Shown: positions 19,982-30,074, counted from the stretch's first letter. The stretch: DNA of 64,000 nucleotides from Helicobacter suis HS1 (GCF_026000295.1 NZ_AP026769.1:62001-126000); one strand, 5' to 3'. The notes: generated by a model from the letters alone, not told the origin. Translations and numbers: made by a program.

Positions 19982-21856
19982 ATGATCGATCGTTTTTATA
20001 GTGTTGCGCCACTTAAACACCATCTCAAACCCCTTACCTATAAAAGCCAAACCCCACTAGCAAAAGGCGATTTAGTACAAATCACTTTGCGTAAATCGCG
20101 CCTAAAGGGTGTTGTACTGCAAGAATGTGAAAAACCCCCTTTTGATTGTGTTTTGGCCACTTCAGAATTAACTTATTTTAACGCCCACCAAATGCTACTT
20201 TTAGAGTTTATAGCCAAATATTATTGTTGTTCCCCCGGTTTAGTCGCTTCTTTATTCATTCCTTTTAATAAAAATAACCCGCCGTCTAATCCTATTTCTA
20301 TCCCATTTGAGATAAACCCCTTAAGTTTTGCACAAAACCAAGCCTTAGAGGCACTCAAACCGGCTTTACAAATCAAATATTTTAGACGCCTTTAACCGCC
20401 AAGAACTTGATATTTTAATCGGAACACAGATGTTAGCCAAAGGCCATGATTATCCTAAAGTAAATCTTGCCATTATTTTAGGTTTAGATGAGGTGCTTAA
20501 CAATGGGAGTTATCGCAGTTTAGAAGATGGGGTGTCTTTAATGCACCAAATTGCTGGCCGTAGTGCGCGCAAAGAACATTAAAACAATTAGATTTAGGAC
20601 AGATAAGAGTAGTGGTGGGTACGCGTAGTGCTTTATTTTTACCCATGCCAAATTTAGGGCTTATTCTTATTGATGAAGAGCATGATCAAGCCTATAAAGC
20701 TAGCCAAGCTCCCTATTATAATGCCCGCGATATTGCCCTTTATCTTTCTAGTAAAATGCCTATCCAAGTGATTTTAGGCTCAGCCACACCCCATGTGCGT
20801 AGCTATTATCTAGCCAAGAAAAACCAAACACTTGTGCGTTTAAAAGGGCGTTTTTTTAACACCTCAAAAGAAATTCTTTTTGAGGAAAATAAAACAACAC
20901 TGAGCCAAAATTTACTGGAGTGTCTGACAAAAAGTTTAGAAAAAAAAGAACAAAGCATGATTTTTCTACCCACCCGCGCTTCTTTTAAAAAATTGCTTTG
21001 TTATTCTTGTGGAAATGGCGTACAATGCCCTTTTTGTAGCGTGAATATGAGTCTGCACCTTAAAGAAAAATGCATGCGTTGTCATTATTGCCAACACCAA
21101 TTAGAAATTCCAAAAGTTTGCCCTACATGCAAGCAACCTACTTTGGCCGGAAAAAGAATAGGTACGCAGCAACTTAAAAGCGAATTAGAAACACAGTTGC
21201 CCCAAGCGCGCATTGGGATTTTAGATAAAGATCACACCCACACGGCTTTACAAATCCAAAATATTTTAGACGCCTTTAACCGCCAAGAACTTGATATTTT
21301 AATCGGAACACAGATGTTAGCCAAAGGCCATGATTATCCTAAAGTAAATCTTGCCATTATTTTAGGTTTAGATGAGGTGCTTAACAATGGGAGTTATCGC
21401 AGTTTAGAAGATGGGGTGTCTTTAATGCACCAAATTGCTGGCCGTAGTGCGCGCAAAGAACATGGAAAAGTTCTGATTCAAACGCTTAATGCCGCGTTTT
21501 TAAAACGCTATATCCAAGACTATGAAGATTTTTTAAAAGATGAGTTACAAACACGCATGCCCCATTTTCCCCCTTTCATGCGTTTAGCTCAGATTGAATT
21601 TAGAAATAAAGATGCCTTAATCGCCCAAGAGAACATGCAGACAAGTTTAAAAATGCTACAAACTCTTTTAGATCAAAATAAAGGCGTACAAGTTTTAGGG
21701 TCTGGCTGTGCGCGCGTGGCTAAAATTGCGGGCAAATACCGCTACCAGATTCTTTTAAGCGCGTCTTCAACTTTAGGGCTACACCAAGTTTTACACAACC
21801 TGCAAGAACATGCTAAAGGTATTTTTAAAATTGATGTAGATCCGCTAGATATTTAG
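19982..21856 (+). pseudogene. priA: Primosomal helicase PriA, Walker A region overwritten
   Basis: PriA restarts stalled replication forks. Start ATG 19982 follows AAGGA. The N-terminal DNA-binding domain is normal to about 20376. Bases 20377-20579 are then a copy of the C-terminal helicase region, and the frame stops at 20395. Native sequence resumes in the same frame: GTRSALFLPMPNLGLILIDEEHDQ with DEEH box, zinc-binding cysteines (CYSCGNGVQCPFC; CHYCQ; CPTC) and the C-terminal helicase lobe. The lost segment would carry the ATP-binding GxTGSGKTE loop. Artefact suspected. Confidence 0.85.
20377..20579 (+). repeat. In-place copy of 21261-21463 (offset 884)
   Basis: 203 bases identical to the priA C-terminal helicase lobe. 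The flanks remain in register (19982 and 20612 share a frame). Confidence 0.94.
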
Positions 21857-21882
21857 AAGGATATTTTGTAATGGAAGTTTGC

Positions 21883-21888
21883 TATAAT
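21883..21888 (+). promoter_or_regulatory. -10 box for the zapB/zapA-like pair
   Basis: TATAAT in GCTATAATAGG, about 30 bases before the start at 21919. Confidence 0.55.
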
Positions 21889-21918
21889 AGGGGTTTAATC
21901 TAGTTTAAAAGGGCGGAT

Positions 21919-22149
21919 ATGGGGGCAGAGATTTTAGACAAGCTCCATGAAAAGATTGAAGATCTCCTTATCAGGCTTGCGCTTTTAGAGGAAGAAAACA
22001 AGGAACTGCAACTTAAAAACGCGACACTTGCCACACAAAACGAGGAAAAAGGACGCCAGCTTGATACGCTTTATGATGAGATTGCTGCACAAGATAACCG
22101 GTTGCAAGAAATTTATGACAGAATCCACAAAGTTTTAGAAAATGGATAA
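21919..22149 (+). CDS. Small coiled-coil protein (ZapB-like)
   Basis: 76 aa, almost entirely heptad-repeat coiled coil (KLHEKIEDLLIRLALLEEEN). Overlaps the next gene by eight bases. Position ahead of a ZapA-like gene suggests a division-ring role, which is inferred from context. Confidence 0.6.
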   Translation: MGAEILDKLHEKIEDLLIRLALLEEENKELQLKNATLATQNEEKGRQLDTLYDEIAAQDNRLQEIYDRIHKVLENG

Positions 22150-22375
22150 CCAAAAACCCGCTGCCGTTGACATGATTGAGGTGAGTATCGGGGGCAGGCG
22201 TTATAAGATCACGCTTAATAAACGCTTCAGCTTAGATACACGCGAAGAAATCAAAGAGAGCTTTCATAAAAAGGAAATTGAGCCCATCGAACTTTTTAAA
22301 ATCCACCTTAATAAAATCCAAGAAATTGCAGATTTAAACGCCAAAATCGGCCAACTACTCAATAAAATCCCCTAG
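22142..22375 (+). CDS. Small ZapA-like protein
   Basis: 77 aa. An N-terminal beta-strand region (MIEVSIGGRRYKITL) precedes a C-terminal helix, as in ZapA, which stabilises FtsZ polymers. The similarity is by layout rather than clear motif. Confidence 0.45.
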   Translation: MDNQKPAAVDMIEVSIGGRRYKITLNKRFSLDTREEIKESFHKKEIEPIELFKIHLNKIQEIADLNAKIGQLLNKIP

Positions 22376-22906
22376 CTATTTTAAATTCCCCATGTCAGTA
22401 ACCTTGCCCCACATTAGGCGGTACTTGCGTTTCATAAATTCCACTTCCTCGCGCACTTTGCTTAATTCTTCTTGTAAAACTTCAATCGTTCTTTTATCCT
22501 CTTCATAAACCTCTTGCATAGAGATCACTGCATCTTTTAAAAACACATTTTCATTTTTATAGGCACAAATAGCCTCATCTTTAGCACTCACCACCTTATC
22601 ATGGAGTCCTAAAATCGTATTAATCGTCTTTTCTACAAATACCGGATCTACTTGTTGCATGTTCTCTACTAAAGCTGGATAGCCGGCTTTAGTGGCGACT
22701 AAAGTATTTTTATGTACCGCCTTTTTGGCTAACACCTGCGTAGCACTCTGTAAATCCACCCAAATTTGCTCCTCATCGTGTTTACTCACAATGCTTTGAT
22801 CTTGAATCAAGGTCAACACTCGATCTTTAGGCAGTTTAGAGATGTCTAAAAATTCATCTAGCGTAACCCAAGTTTCTTTTTGTGTTGTATCCACTTCAAC
22901 CTCCAC
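22376..22906 (-). CDS. Conserved epsilonproteobacterial protein (DUF3972-like)
   Basis: 176 aa. The N-terminal part resembles a helix-turn-helix or excisionase-like fold (WVTLDEFLDISKLPKDRVL). The C-terminal third is a coiled coil (DKRTIEVLQEELSKVREEVE). It overlaps the aminotransferase gene. Function unknown. Confidence 0.5.
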   Translation of the reverse strand: MEVEVDTTQKETWVTLDEFLDISKLPKDRVLTLIQDQSIVSKHDEEQIWVDLQSATQVLAKKAVHKNTLVATKAGYPALVENMQQVDPVFVEKTINTILGLHDKVVSAKDEAICAYKNENVFLKDAVISMQEVYEEDKRTIEVLQEELSKVREEVEFMKRKYRLMWGKVTDMGNLK

Positions 22907-24260
22907 GCAATGTCTTAATGGCTTTTTGGAGTCTGTCTACTAAATAATCAATGTCTTCTAAACTATGGGTGTAGTGTAAACTCACCCGTAACCAGCCGGG
23001 TTGTTTTTCTCTACTTAAAATGTAATTACTATCCTGTAATCCTAGCAAATCATGGCCATAAGGCCCAGCACAGCTACACCCCGCCCGCGTTTCTATCCCA
23101 AATGTATAACTCAAAAGAGGCGCTAAATCATAGCAAGACACCCCGCTAGCATTAAAAGCCACATTCCCCACCCGTTTAGCAAGCAAAGACCCATAAATAC
23201 TCAGTGCGGGGATTTCTTTAAGAGCGTGCATGAAAACTTGGGTTAGCATACTCTCGCGCCGTCTGATGTAATTAGCGCCTAATTCATTGCGCAGTTGTAA
23301 AGCTAGCGTAGCTCTTAAAAGTTGGATTAGCCCATAAGTGCCTACTTCCTCTCTTAGCGCAACTTCTTTAATGTATTCATGTGTGCTGCGACTCACATAG
23401 CAAACAACACCCCCCCCGCTAAAACTAGGCGCTAAACTTGTATCAATTAGATCGCGTCTAATGCCTAAAATCCCACAACTCCCCACCCCTCCTAAAAGTT
23501 TATGTGTAGCGATACAACACGCACTAAAATCTGTTGTGTATAAATTGTCATGTGAGATAAAAGCGGCCAAATCAAAAGCTAAAATTGCCTTGTATTTTTG
23601 ACAAAGTCTAGCAATGTCCAAATAGGGAACTACTAAGCCTGTTACATTGGAGGCCACTCCTATAGAAACAATAATTTGTGGTGCTTCTTGATATTCTTTT
23701 AAAGCCCGCTCTAAATGTTCTAAGCAAAATAAGCCATGTTCATTCAAATCCAGACGCAACACATGGCAAAGCCCTTCACGCCAGCTTACTTCATTAGAAT
23801 GGTGCTCATAAGGACCAATAACAACTTGAGGCAAAGAGACTCCTTTTAAATTAAGCCTCTGACGGCTCTTTGGAGGCAAATATATCCCTAGAATTTCTTG
23901 TAAGCGCTTAATTGCATGGCTAGCTCCAAACCCAGCTGTTAGAATGATAAAATCCTCTCCTAAACCTAGAGCTTTTAAAATGTTTTCTTTACATCTAAGA
24001 TAGACTAATTCCATTAAGTGGGCATGTTTGGACATGCCAGAGTGGGCATTAGCATAAAAGGGTAAAAGTTTAGCCACCCGTTTTTCAATAAGAGTACTGG
24101 CTAGCCCTGAGGCTGTCCAGTCAAAGTAATACACGCCCTTTTTGAGTACCACACTTTTACGAATCTGATTTAATTGTTCTTCTTTGGAAGCGTCTTTTAA
24201 AAGAGGCGCAAATACACTTTCTAAAAACTGCTCCTGTTTACCTAAAAGAGTTTGGGCCAT
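22896..24260 (-). CDS. Class V aminotransferase / cysteine-desulfurase-like protein
   Basis: PLP-dependent fold. Lys-containing THKLLGGVGSCGILG is the likely Schiff-base site, AFDLAAFISHD is the cofactor-binding stretch and the C-terminal RAGCSCAGPYGHDLLG carries a possible persulfide cysteine. 454 aa. Overlaps hinT. NifS/IscS themselves are usually elsewhere in Helicobacter, so the exact substrate is open. Confidence 0.75.
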   Translation of the reverse strand: MAQTLLGKQEQFLESVFAPLLKDASKEEQLNQIRKSVVLKKGVYYFDWTASGLASTLIEKRVAKLLPFYANAHSGMSKHAHLMELVYLRCKENILKALGLGEDFIILTAGFGASHAIKRLQEILGIYLPPKSRQRLNLKGVSLPQVVIGPYEHHSNEVSWREGLCHVLRLDLNEHGLFCLEHLERALKEYQEAPQIIVSIGVASNVTGLVVPYLDIARLCQKYKAILAFDLAAFISHDNLYTTDFSACCIATHKLLGGVGSCGILGIRRDLIDTSLAPSFSGGGVVCYVSRSTHEYIKEVALREEVGTYGLIQLLRATLALQLRNELGANYIRRRESMLTQVFMHALKEIPALSIYGSLLAKRVGNVAFNASGVSCYDLAPLLSYTFGIETRAGCSCAGPYGHDLLGLQDSNYILSREKQPGWLRVSLHYTHSLEDIDYLVDRLQKAIKTLRGG

Positions 24261-24577
24261 GTAAGCTTAGTGCCCCCCAAAATGTGGAAATGCAAGTGGG
24301 GTACTTCTTGCCCTCCATCTGCGCCAGTATTGGTAATGAGGCGATAACCACTTTGCTTAATGCCTAAAACCTCCACCACCTCTAAGATAAACGCGCTCAT
24401 GCCTGCTATTAGCTCTGGGGTAATGGCATTAAAATCTTTCACGCCCACCTTAGGAATTACCAACACATGGATAGGTGCTTTAGGATTAATATCCTCAAAA
24501 GCTAAAAAAGCCTCATTTTCTAGCACTTTTTTACAAGGAATTTCCCCATCAACGATCTTTTCAAATACATTTTTCAC
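24242..24577 (-). CDS. hinT: HIT-family nucleotide-binding protein HinT
   Basis: 111 aa. The histidine triad HLHFHILGG lies at the C-terminus, with the family N-terminus IVDGEIPCKKVLE. Likely purine nucleoside phosphoramidase. First gene of a three-gene minus-strand unit. Confidence 0.92.
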   Translation of the reverse strand: MKNVFEKIVDGEIPCKKVLENEAFLAFEDINPKAPIHVLVIPKVGVKDFNAITPELIAGMSAFILEVVEVLGIKQSGYRLITNTGADGGQEVPHLHFHILGGTKLTWPKLF

Positions 24578-24606
24578 AAGAACTACCCTTTTGTAATTTG
24601 CCCTGT

Positions 24607-24612
24607 ATTATA
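24607..24612 (-). promoter_or_regulatory. -10 box upstream of hinT
   Basis: TATAAT on the minus strand, about 30 bases before the hinT ATG. The rest of 24613-24826 shows no gene or clear structure. Confidence 0.45.
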
Positions 24613-24826
24613 GCTGAATCTAATAGATTTGCTAAAGACTAGATTTTTAAAAAAGTCATTTTAGGCTTAAGTGGTGTTGGCGCTAGAAACATTTAGGTGG
24701 CTATAACCGCTCTTATTAAGAGTTAGAGTACACTAAAAAACCCTATAACAAAACACAATTAAGAGAAAGTAAGATAAGGGTTATATCGCCTTGATAGAAA
24801 TTGCCCTAGTTGTACATCAAATTATC

Positions 24827-26227
24827 CTATTTATAGGGTTTGAGACTTGAAAGACTATGATAAAGATCAAAATCACTTTCAAAAGTAAACCCGGGTCTGA
24901 GGATTTTAAAACTCTTCTCTGCCTGTTTGGCTAAATTCTCTGCTTTTTGCTGATCATCTATTTTTAGAGACTGTCTATCCATCTTAAACACCTCCCACCC
25001 TTGATCTTTAAAAGGCTCATTTCTTTTAGTCCACCCAAAAGTCTCATTCTTTGTCCCCACCCCATGACAGATGCGATAAATCCTTTCATACATCACCCCT
25101 TTAGCGATGTTGTTTTCATTGCTAGTTACTAAAATACAGCGCCGGTTGCCCCCATCCTCTCTATTTAGCTCCATCACCGCTTGCCCTGTTGTCCCACTCC
25201 CGGCATAAAAGTCTAGGATTAAAGAGTTAGGAGAAGTGGCATGCAATAAGATTTTTTGGATAAACGCCGCGCTTTTAGGGTAGTTAAAGCTCTCAGCCAT
25301 GCCTAAATCTAGCAATTCTTTAGTAGCCGCTTGATTCATGTAGGCATTGTCTACAAATGCCAAACTATCAAAGGTTTTTTGCGTGCTTTTAAGATCGCTT
25401 AAATAGCGTTTGTAGATAAACCCCCGCTCATGAGGGGCATGTTCTTTCTTAAAGCAAATACGCCCGCTTTCAATATGTTTTTGTAGAGTTTTTTCAGAGA
25501 AACGCCAAAACATGCCCGTTGGAGGATAATCTATTTTGCCCGTGTAGGGGTTTGTAACGCCAAAGTAGCCTGTTTTTAGGTTACCACTCTTGGCGCTAGG
25601 ATTATCCGCAGCCCACGCTCCGTTAGGATCGTTATCAGGGTTTGTATAATGGCTTAGGTCTTTTTGCCCGCCTCTAAGATTGACAGATATTTTATTTTTG
25701 GCATAGCCCAACAAAAACTCATGTTGGTAATTTACGCCGATCTTGGCATCGTTGATTGTACTTTTGGTTTTTCTAATAAAATCGCCCACAAAATTCCCCT
25801 CCCCAAAGATTTCATCGCATAGCACCTTTAAATACGCCTGCTCGCTATCATCAATGCTAATAAAGATCACGCCCTTAGGGCTTAACAAGTCTTTAGCTAA
25901 CTTTAGCCGTTCATTTAGCATGTTAAGCCACCCGGTGCGCATAAATTTATCGCGGTAGCCAAACTTCCCGCTTATATTCTCTTTGCTTTTATAATCATTG
26001 CCATCTTGTTTGGTGCTCTCTGTGTTATAGGGCGGATCAATGTAAATACAATCCACACACCCGCGATAAAGCACCAAGAGATTTTTTAACGCATCGTAGT
26101 TTTCCCCAAAAATCATGGCATGGCTTTGTGTGCAAAGAGCCGGTGTAAAGCTTAAATCTGTATCGCGTTTTAGTAGACAAATGGCATCATGTTGGATTTC
26201 TGGGGCACTATCAAAGACAAAGCCCAC
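24827..26227 (-). CDS. Type III-like (Mod) adenine-N6 DNA methyltransferase, no Res partner
   Basis: Beta-class order: DPPY-containing IDPPYNTESTKQDGNDY (residues ~70) precedes the SAM-binding LDFYAGSGTTGQAVMEL (~340), with the target-recognition region between. 466 aa. The start is GTG 26227, eight bases after AAGGA. No res gene flanks it: hinT lies downstream and a LysE-type gene is divergent upstream. It may act as an orphan regulator or be left from a lost system. Confidence 0.85.
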   Translation of the reverse strand: MGFVFDSAPEIQHDAICLLKRDTDLSFTPALCTQSHAMIFGENYDALKNLLVLYRGCVDCIYIDPPYNTESTKQDGNDYKSKENISGKFGYRDKFMRTGWLNMLNERLKLAKDLLSPKGVIFISIDDSEQAYLKVLCDEIFGEGNFVGDFIRKTKSTINDAKIGVNYQHEFLLGYAKNKISVNLRGGQKDLSHYTNPDNDPNGAWAADNPSAKSGNLKTGYFGVTNPYTGKIDYPPTGMFWRFSEKTLQKHIESGRICFKKEHAPHERGFIYKRYLSDLKSTQKTFDSLAFVDNAYMNQAATKELLDLGMAESFNYPKSAAFIQKILLHATSPNSLILDFYAGSGTTGQAVMELNREDGGNRRCILVTSNENNIAKGVMYERIYRICHGVGTKNETFGWTKRNEPFKDQGWEVFKMDRQSLKIDDQQKAENLAKQAEKSFKILRPGFTFESDFDLYHSLSSLKPYK

Positions 26228-26297
26228 ATCTATTCCTTTAACTTAACAGACCATTAGATAACATTAAACGTACCATTTTGCAACAAAGGATTTAGTC

Positions 26298-26738
26298 GTG
26301 AGCTTTTTGCCCATTCTGCTGATTGATTTTTTTGCTCTACTGCTCCCAGGACCTGACTTTTTAATTGTTAGTTCTTATGCCTTAAAAACAAACTTTAAAA
26401 GCGCATTTTTGGTTGTTTGTGGCGTTTCTTTAGGCTGTTTTTTTTTTGGATTATTCTCTCATTAAGTGGATTAAAAATGGTTTTAGAGGCTTTCCCTCTC
26501 ATGAAAATTTTATTAACTCTCTTTGGCATGTTTTATCCGTCCTATCTAGCTATTATAAAAAGGCTGGAGACTTAGGGAATGCAGAAGGGTATTATAATGT
26601 GGCCGAGTATTTAGGAGATTATAGGGGAGATTATAACCAATGTCAGCAATGTTAAGATTTTATTTTATTTCAGTAGTATTTTCTCAAGCCTAAACTTTTC
26701 CTATCACTTTTTAACCCTCTGTTTTCTTGTGTTTCTTT
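26298..26738 (+). pseudogene. LysE/RhtB-family amino-acid exporter, frameshifted and partly overwritten
   Basis: GTG start; FALLLPGPDFLIVSSYALK is the family signature. A T10 tract at 26438-26447 shifts the frame; 11 (or 8) Ts would join CVSLG.. to WIILSLSGLKMVL. Bases 26551-26631 are a foreign Sel1 copy. Native sequence resumes in the shifted frame (NVSNVKILFYFSSIFS, the usual NP-KA region). It then runs into another copy at 26739 and the 3' end is lost. Confidence 0.75.
26551..26631 (+). repeat. In-place copy of 27424-27504 (offset 873)
   Basis: 81 bases of Sel1 gene inside the LysE gene. The LysE frame is unchanged across it. Confidence 0.9.
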
Positions 26739-26965
26739 TCGATTTGAGTCTCCTTTAAAAAAGCAAGATTACAAAAAAGCTTTTGAGTATTATAAAAAGG
26801 CTGCAGATATGGGGGATACTGAGGCTACTACCCAACTAGCAATCATGTATAAAGATGGGCTTGGTGTGCAAAAAGACCCGCAAAAGTCTAAGGAGTATTA
26901 TGAAGAAGCGGGTACAGAATAGTGAAAAGCAATGCGCTAAGCAAGCCACTAGGAGTTTAAATCCT
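26739..26965 (+). repeat. In-place copy of 27612-27838 (offset 873)
   Basis: 227 identical bases from the 3' part of the Sel1 gene, including its stop codon. Confidence 0.93.
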
Positions 26966-27795
26966 AAATCAAGCTAAGGAGAAGAGCGCTTATTCTATCG
27001 CTGAAAAAGCCCTTAGAAGTGCAGACACTCAGAAAGCTTTAAAGTACTATAAAAAGCTGGAGAGGAGGGAGATTCTAGGGGCTATTTAAGTCTAGCAGTT
27101 TTTCTGATTCTATTTTCGCGATCCTGATCTCAGATTCTTCACCATCTGCAAAAATAGCAGAATTTTTAATGGTAAAATCAAAAGGCAATAGATATGTGAA
27201 ATATAGATGCTTATATTGGCCTAGGGTTTCTCTATCAAAATGGAGAAGGTGTGAAAAAAGACCACCAAAAAGCTAAAGAATATGTTCAAAAAGCTCTACA
27301 ATACTGGCAGGAGGCTGCAAAGAGAGGAGATACTCAAGGCTATTTAAACTTAGCAGAGATCTATAAAGAGGGGGATATTTATGAAGGGATGGGTGTAAAA
27401 AAGACTGCCAAAAAGCCATGCAATATTATAAAAAGGCTGGAGACTTAGGGAATGCAGAAGGGTATTATAATGTGGCCGAGTATTTAGGAGATTATAGGGG
27501 AGATCAATATGAGTGCCGTATCAAACAGGATGTGCAAAAAGCCATGCAGTATCTTTACAAGGCTGCAGGTATGGGTTTGGCTAAAGCTTATGAGTACTTA
27601 GGGACTATGTATCGATTTGAGTCTCCTTTAAAAAAGCAAGATTACAAAAAAGCTTTTGAGTACTATAAAAAGGCTGCAGATATGGGGGATACTGAGGCTA
27701 CTACCCAACTAGCAATCATGTATAAAGATGGGCTTGGTGTGCAAAAAGACCCGCAAAAGTCTAAGGAGTATTATGAAGAAGCGGGTACAGAATAG
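26966..27795 (+). pseudogene. Sel1-repeat protein with homopolymer frameshifts and one overwritten segment
   Basis: Tandem Sel1/TPR-like units (AKEYVQKALQYWQEAAKRGD; AMQYYKKAGDLGNAEGYYNV; YKKAADMGDTEATTQLAIMY) run to a stop at 27795. The frame breaks near 27053 (a missing G in AAAAAGCTGG) and at A6 27397-27402, where seven As would continue GVKKDCQKAMQYY. Bases 27098-27176 are foreign. The 5' end was lost to the copy at 26739-26965. Unlike the Hcp proteins the repeats lack cysteine pairs, so it is probably cytoplasmic. Confidence 0.7.
27098..27176 (+). repeat. In-place copy of 27971-28049 (offset 873)
   Basis: 79 bases antisense to the small minus-strand gene, embedded in the Sel1 gene. Confidence 0.9.
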
Positions 27796-27821
27796 TGAAA
27801 AGCAATGCGCTAAGCAAGCCA

Positions 27822-28277
27822 CTAGGAGTTTAAATCCTTCTCTTGATTGCTCTTTTGTTGATCGCTCCTTTGCTTTTCTACAATTTCTAGGATTTCAGGT
27901 AACACTTTTCCAAATTCCTTAAAAATGTCGCCTTTTTTAAGATCAATCATAATGGGTTCCTCCTCCTCTTGTTTTTCTGATTCTATTTTCGCGATCCTGA
28001 TCTCAGATTCTTCACCATCTGCAAAAATAGCAGAATTTTTAATGGTAAATTGGCGAGTTCCCCTGTTGTTTTCATATTCTAAGCCTAATTCTTCAATTTT
28101 TTCTTTTTTACAGTAGCAGTATAAGGCATAGCCTAAAAGTGGTCTTAACCATGAATAAAAGTGCAAAGAAATAGCATACTTCTTTATTCCCCAATGTATC
28201 CGAATCCTCCCGCAATCTTTGGATTGATTTTGATTAATAAATCCAACCCTCCTCTTGCCATTGTGGCAATAATCCAA
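27822..28277 (-). CDS. Hypothetical protein, 5' part overwritten
   Basis: The reliable part is the C-terminal ~105 residues, from LLGYALYCYCKKEKIEELGL to a charged tail (EKQRSDQQKSNQEKDLNS). The upstream part contains copies from 29014-29071 and 29121-29165, with a native island (VGFINQNQSKDCGRI) between, so start and true N-terminus are unknown. It lies downstream of the DUF262 pair on the same strand and may be its third gene. No recognised domain. Confidence 0.45.
   Translation of the reverse strand: MDYCHNGKRRVGFINQNQSKDCGRIRIHWGIKKYAISLHFYSWLRPLLGYALYCYCKKEKIEELGLEYENNRGTRQFTIKNSAIFADGEESEIRIAKIESEKQEEEEPIMIDLKKGDIFKEFGKVLPEILEIVEKQRSDQQKSNQEKDLNS
28140..28197 (-). repeat. In-place copy of 29014-29071 (offset 874)
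   Basis: 58 identical bases from the second DUF262-family gene. Confidence 0.88.
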
Positions 28278-28291
28278 TCATTCTATTGAGT
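28247..28291 (-). repeat. In-place copy of 29121-29165 (offset 874)
   Basis: 45 identical bases from the second DUF262-family gene. A further 27-base match at 28637-28663 to 29511-29537 has the same offset. Confidence 0.85.
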
Positions 28292-29166
28292 AGCTCTAAG
28301 ACTCTAAACTCTCATCACCCTCTAATTTTTTTGTCAATAGCACGCTCTGTATTCAAAATATCTGTAATAGTGATATTTTCTTGGCCTTGTTGGTCTTTGT
28401 TATCTTGCTCTGTATACTTATGCTCGAGTGCAAAAAAGGCATTGGCATAGTGCAAAGCTTATCTCTTTTTTCAAATAGACTGAATACAGGTTGTCTATAT
28501 CTAAAACTCCCTGTCTTGTGACGGTTACCAAAAAACATGTTGTTTGTAGTCTTAGTTGCTCCAACACTATAATTCCCAAAACACAAGAACGCTCTTTGGA
28601 ATAGTGCTAAATCCCCTGTTCATTTTGATGTAGAGGTCTTCACCGAGTTTAAAATCTTCCATGCTCTCTAAACTTTTCTAAATCTTCCTTATCTTTCCCC
28701 CCGCTAAAATTTAGTAAAAAATCCACATACCCTCTCAAATATTTATGATCGCTTACTTTTTCTAAAACCTCTCTCCAGTCTGGATTATTAGAGATAAGTT
28801 TAGCCTTTCTGTGTTCCACTTCGTAGACTTTTTCATTAAATTGTGATGTTCTCTTATACTCAGATAAGAACCGGTAAAAATTATCCTTAGTAACCCCCTC
28901 AGAAATTTCTTTTAAAAGTCTAAAACACCCTTCGATTTCTTCAATGTACAAGTAGGAGTTCTCTATAAAATGCCCACAAATGCGCAGATAATCCAGATTC
29001 AATTTTCCTGCACTGGTCTTAACCATGAATAAAAGTGCAAAGAAATAGCATACTTCTTTATTCCCCAATGTTTGATTAAAGAACTTAGGCCCTTCAACTC
29101 CAAAAAACCACAGCTTTTTCCCCTCCTCTTGCCATTGTGGCAATAATCCAATCATTCTATTGAGTT

Positions 29167-29480
29167 GCATAATCTCTTTGAAGCATAGGTATTTCTGCTG
29201 TTAAAATGTTATGAGCCTTAGATACTTCTAAAAATTTAAAATCTAAGAATTCTAAAAGAGTGTAGGAATCCATGTTTATCCTTTTTGGCTTGTAAGCTCG
29301 AGTGCAAAAAAATATTTTTTAATGGCCTTTAGATACTCTTCTTGGTCTTCTTTTGTAAAAATAGGGCTATTTTTATTCTCATTCTCACTAAAGACTTTTC
29401 TAAATACTTCCCGTGTATAAATAGGGATAAGCCGTTTTTGATCATCAAGTTCTTTGATTTTCTGTTGTTTCTCACTAAAG
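29167..29480 (-). repeat. In-place copy of 30039-30352 (offset 872), preserving overwritten source
   Basis: Both ends (29167-29202 and 29357-29480) match the source. The middle (29203-29356) has no present match because the source there was itself replaced by 30075-30228. The middle encodes the end of DUF262 gene 1 (..FALELTSQKG stop) and the start of gene 2 (MDSYT..), which fits that location exactly. Confidence 0.85.
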
Positions 29481-29790
29481 TTACCTCTAGCATTCATTTT
29501 ATTAGATCTTTCTTCACCGAGTTTAAAATCTTCCATGTTGATAACACTAAAAGTGACATTCTTGAGTCTGTCTATCAAATTAGCTATATCCTGTAATTGA
29601 TTACTTTGCAACTTATCATAGATAAGATCGAGCATATGAATCATTGCCTTAATAGTGGGATCGTTTTTAACATCCCCTGAATCCCCAAATATTCCCCCCT
29701 TAAGATATATTACGCTACTAGGCTCTTTATTTGACTCAAACTCCTTCTCTTCTTTTAAAAGATTTTGGCAAAACTCTGCAGAGCTCTCAC

Positions 29791-29899
29791 TCTAACTCCT
29801 TTGCTGACACCACGCCTTCTGAATTTTGCGCATAAATGTGTTCTAAACTCCATTGTTCCAACACAAAGCGGTTGAATTCAAAATACGATTTTAAAGACT
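29791..29899 (-). repeat. In-place copy of 30662-30770 (offset 871)
   Basis: 109 bases covering the HIYAQNSEGVVSAKELEAL region of DUF262 gene 1, now inside gene 2. Confidence 0.92.
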
Positions 29900-30074
29900 A
29901 TCTATGAGCTTGAAAATATTTTTATCTTGATAACCATAGATCAAATCAAGATGCAGCACTTCTCTTTCACCCCTCAAAACATCAAAAATTGCGTCCAAAA
30001 AAGCATTTGCTACCCTCTCTTGAGATCGCCTCCCCTGTGCATAATCTCTTTGAAGCATAGGTACTTCTGCTGTT

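Noticed and set aside
26438-26447. Programmed frameshift or phase variation at the LysE T10 tract
   Set aside because: Several unrelated genes show the same off-by-one homopolymer pattern; sequencing error is simpler. Not excluded without reads.
27098-27176. Natural antisense element inside the Sel1 gene
   Set aside because: It is an exact displaced copy of 27971-28049 at offset 873.
28422-28437. 16-base match GCTCGAGTGCAAAAAA to 29296-29311 as a further copy
   Set aside because: It has the right offset (874), but both places give plausible native protein (FFALEH, FFALEL), so it may be a natural similarity.
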